Source of the DNA: Legionella sp.
GTDB taxonomy: Bacteria; Pseudomonadota; Gammaproteobacteria; Legionellales; Legionellaceae
DNA length: 5,284 bases
NCBI GenBank assembly: GCA_004297865.1
Contig: SCSO01000225.1
Span: 1-5,284, forward strand
Direction of reading: 5' to 3'
Both the position numbers and the translations under genes were made by a program. This document shows positions 5,272 to 5,284 of this stretch, piece after piece; positions within the stretch are counted from its first letter, which is position 1, and every line of letters starts with the position of its first letter. The notes under the pieces were generated by a model that was given only the letters and a program-made list of their open reading frames with translations, ran no database searches and was not told where the DNA came from.

Positions 5272-5284
5272 GGCGATAGGAGGC

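Noticed and set aside
5278..5283. AGGAGG on the + strand at the window edge, like a ribosome site for a divergent gene
   Set aside because: No downstream sequence is available, and it may be inside the open minus-strand frame.

Overview
The window looks like chromosome from an AT-rich gammaproteobacterium, most plausibly of the order Legionellales (Legionella/Coxiella/Aquicella-type intracellular bacteria). The evidence is indirect: an ileS-lspA housekeeping pair of gammaproteobacterial type, followed by two large eukaryote-interaction-type genes. One is a coiled-coil protein with a glutamate-rich C-terminal tail, the other a membrane-anchored CE-clan cysteine-protease-like protein. A PmrA-box-like direct repeat sits upstream of the first. 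No marker gene in the window proves the taxon.

Layout. Positions 2-292 (+) are the end of ileS, with its C-terminal zinc finger. It overlaps by four bases the complete lspA (289-753, +), the lipoprotein signal peptidase. Between lspA and the convergent gene at 951-1508 (-) lies a 154-bp nested palindrome (794-947) made of two GTAG-headed REP hairpins in inverted orientation (a REPIN/BIME-like element). The gene at 951-1508 is a KDPG/KHG-aldolase-fold protein that has lost the Schiff-base lysine and several other active-site residues. A good sigma70 promoter lies just upstream of it (1538-1565).

Positions 1566-1793 hold a second, unrelated-sequence REPIN-like element (1644-1728), again with GTAG heads. 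A further small palindrome follows at 1732-1751, and a possible decayed inverted copy precedes it at 1613-1642. The coiled-coil gene runs 1794-3572 (-), with a clear Shine-Dalgarno sequence. Its 5' region (3573-3768) has a TATAAT box with a TTAA-n7-TTAA direct repeat over the -35 position. The last gene (3769-5271 or beyond, -) encodes the CE-clan-like protein with His289, Asn306 and Cys350 in family-like spacing and one C-terminal transmembrane segment.

How they work together. IleS and LspA are core housekeeping proteins (translation; lipoprotein maturation). The aldolase-fold protein may be a non-catalytic relic or have a changed activity. The two large genes are best read as a small accessory locus of candidate secreted effectors. 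The coiled-coil protein has features expected of a Dot/Icm (type IVB) substrate, and the other may act on ubiquitin, a ubiquitin-like modifier or another host protein at a membrane. This effector reading is inference and has not been tested by any search.
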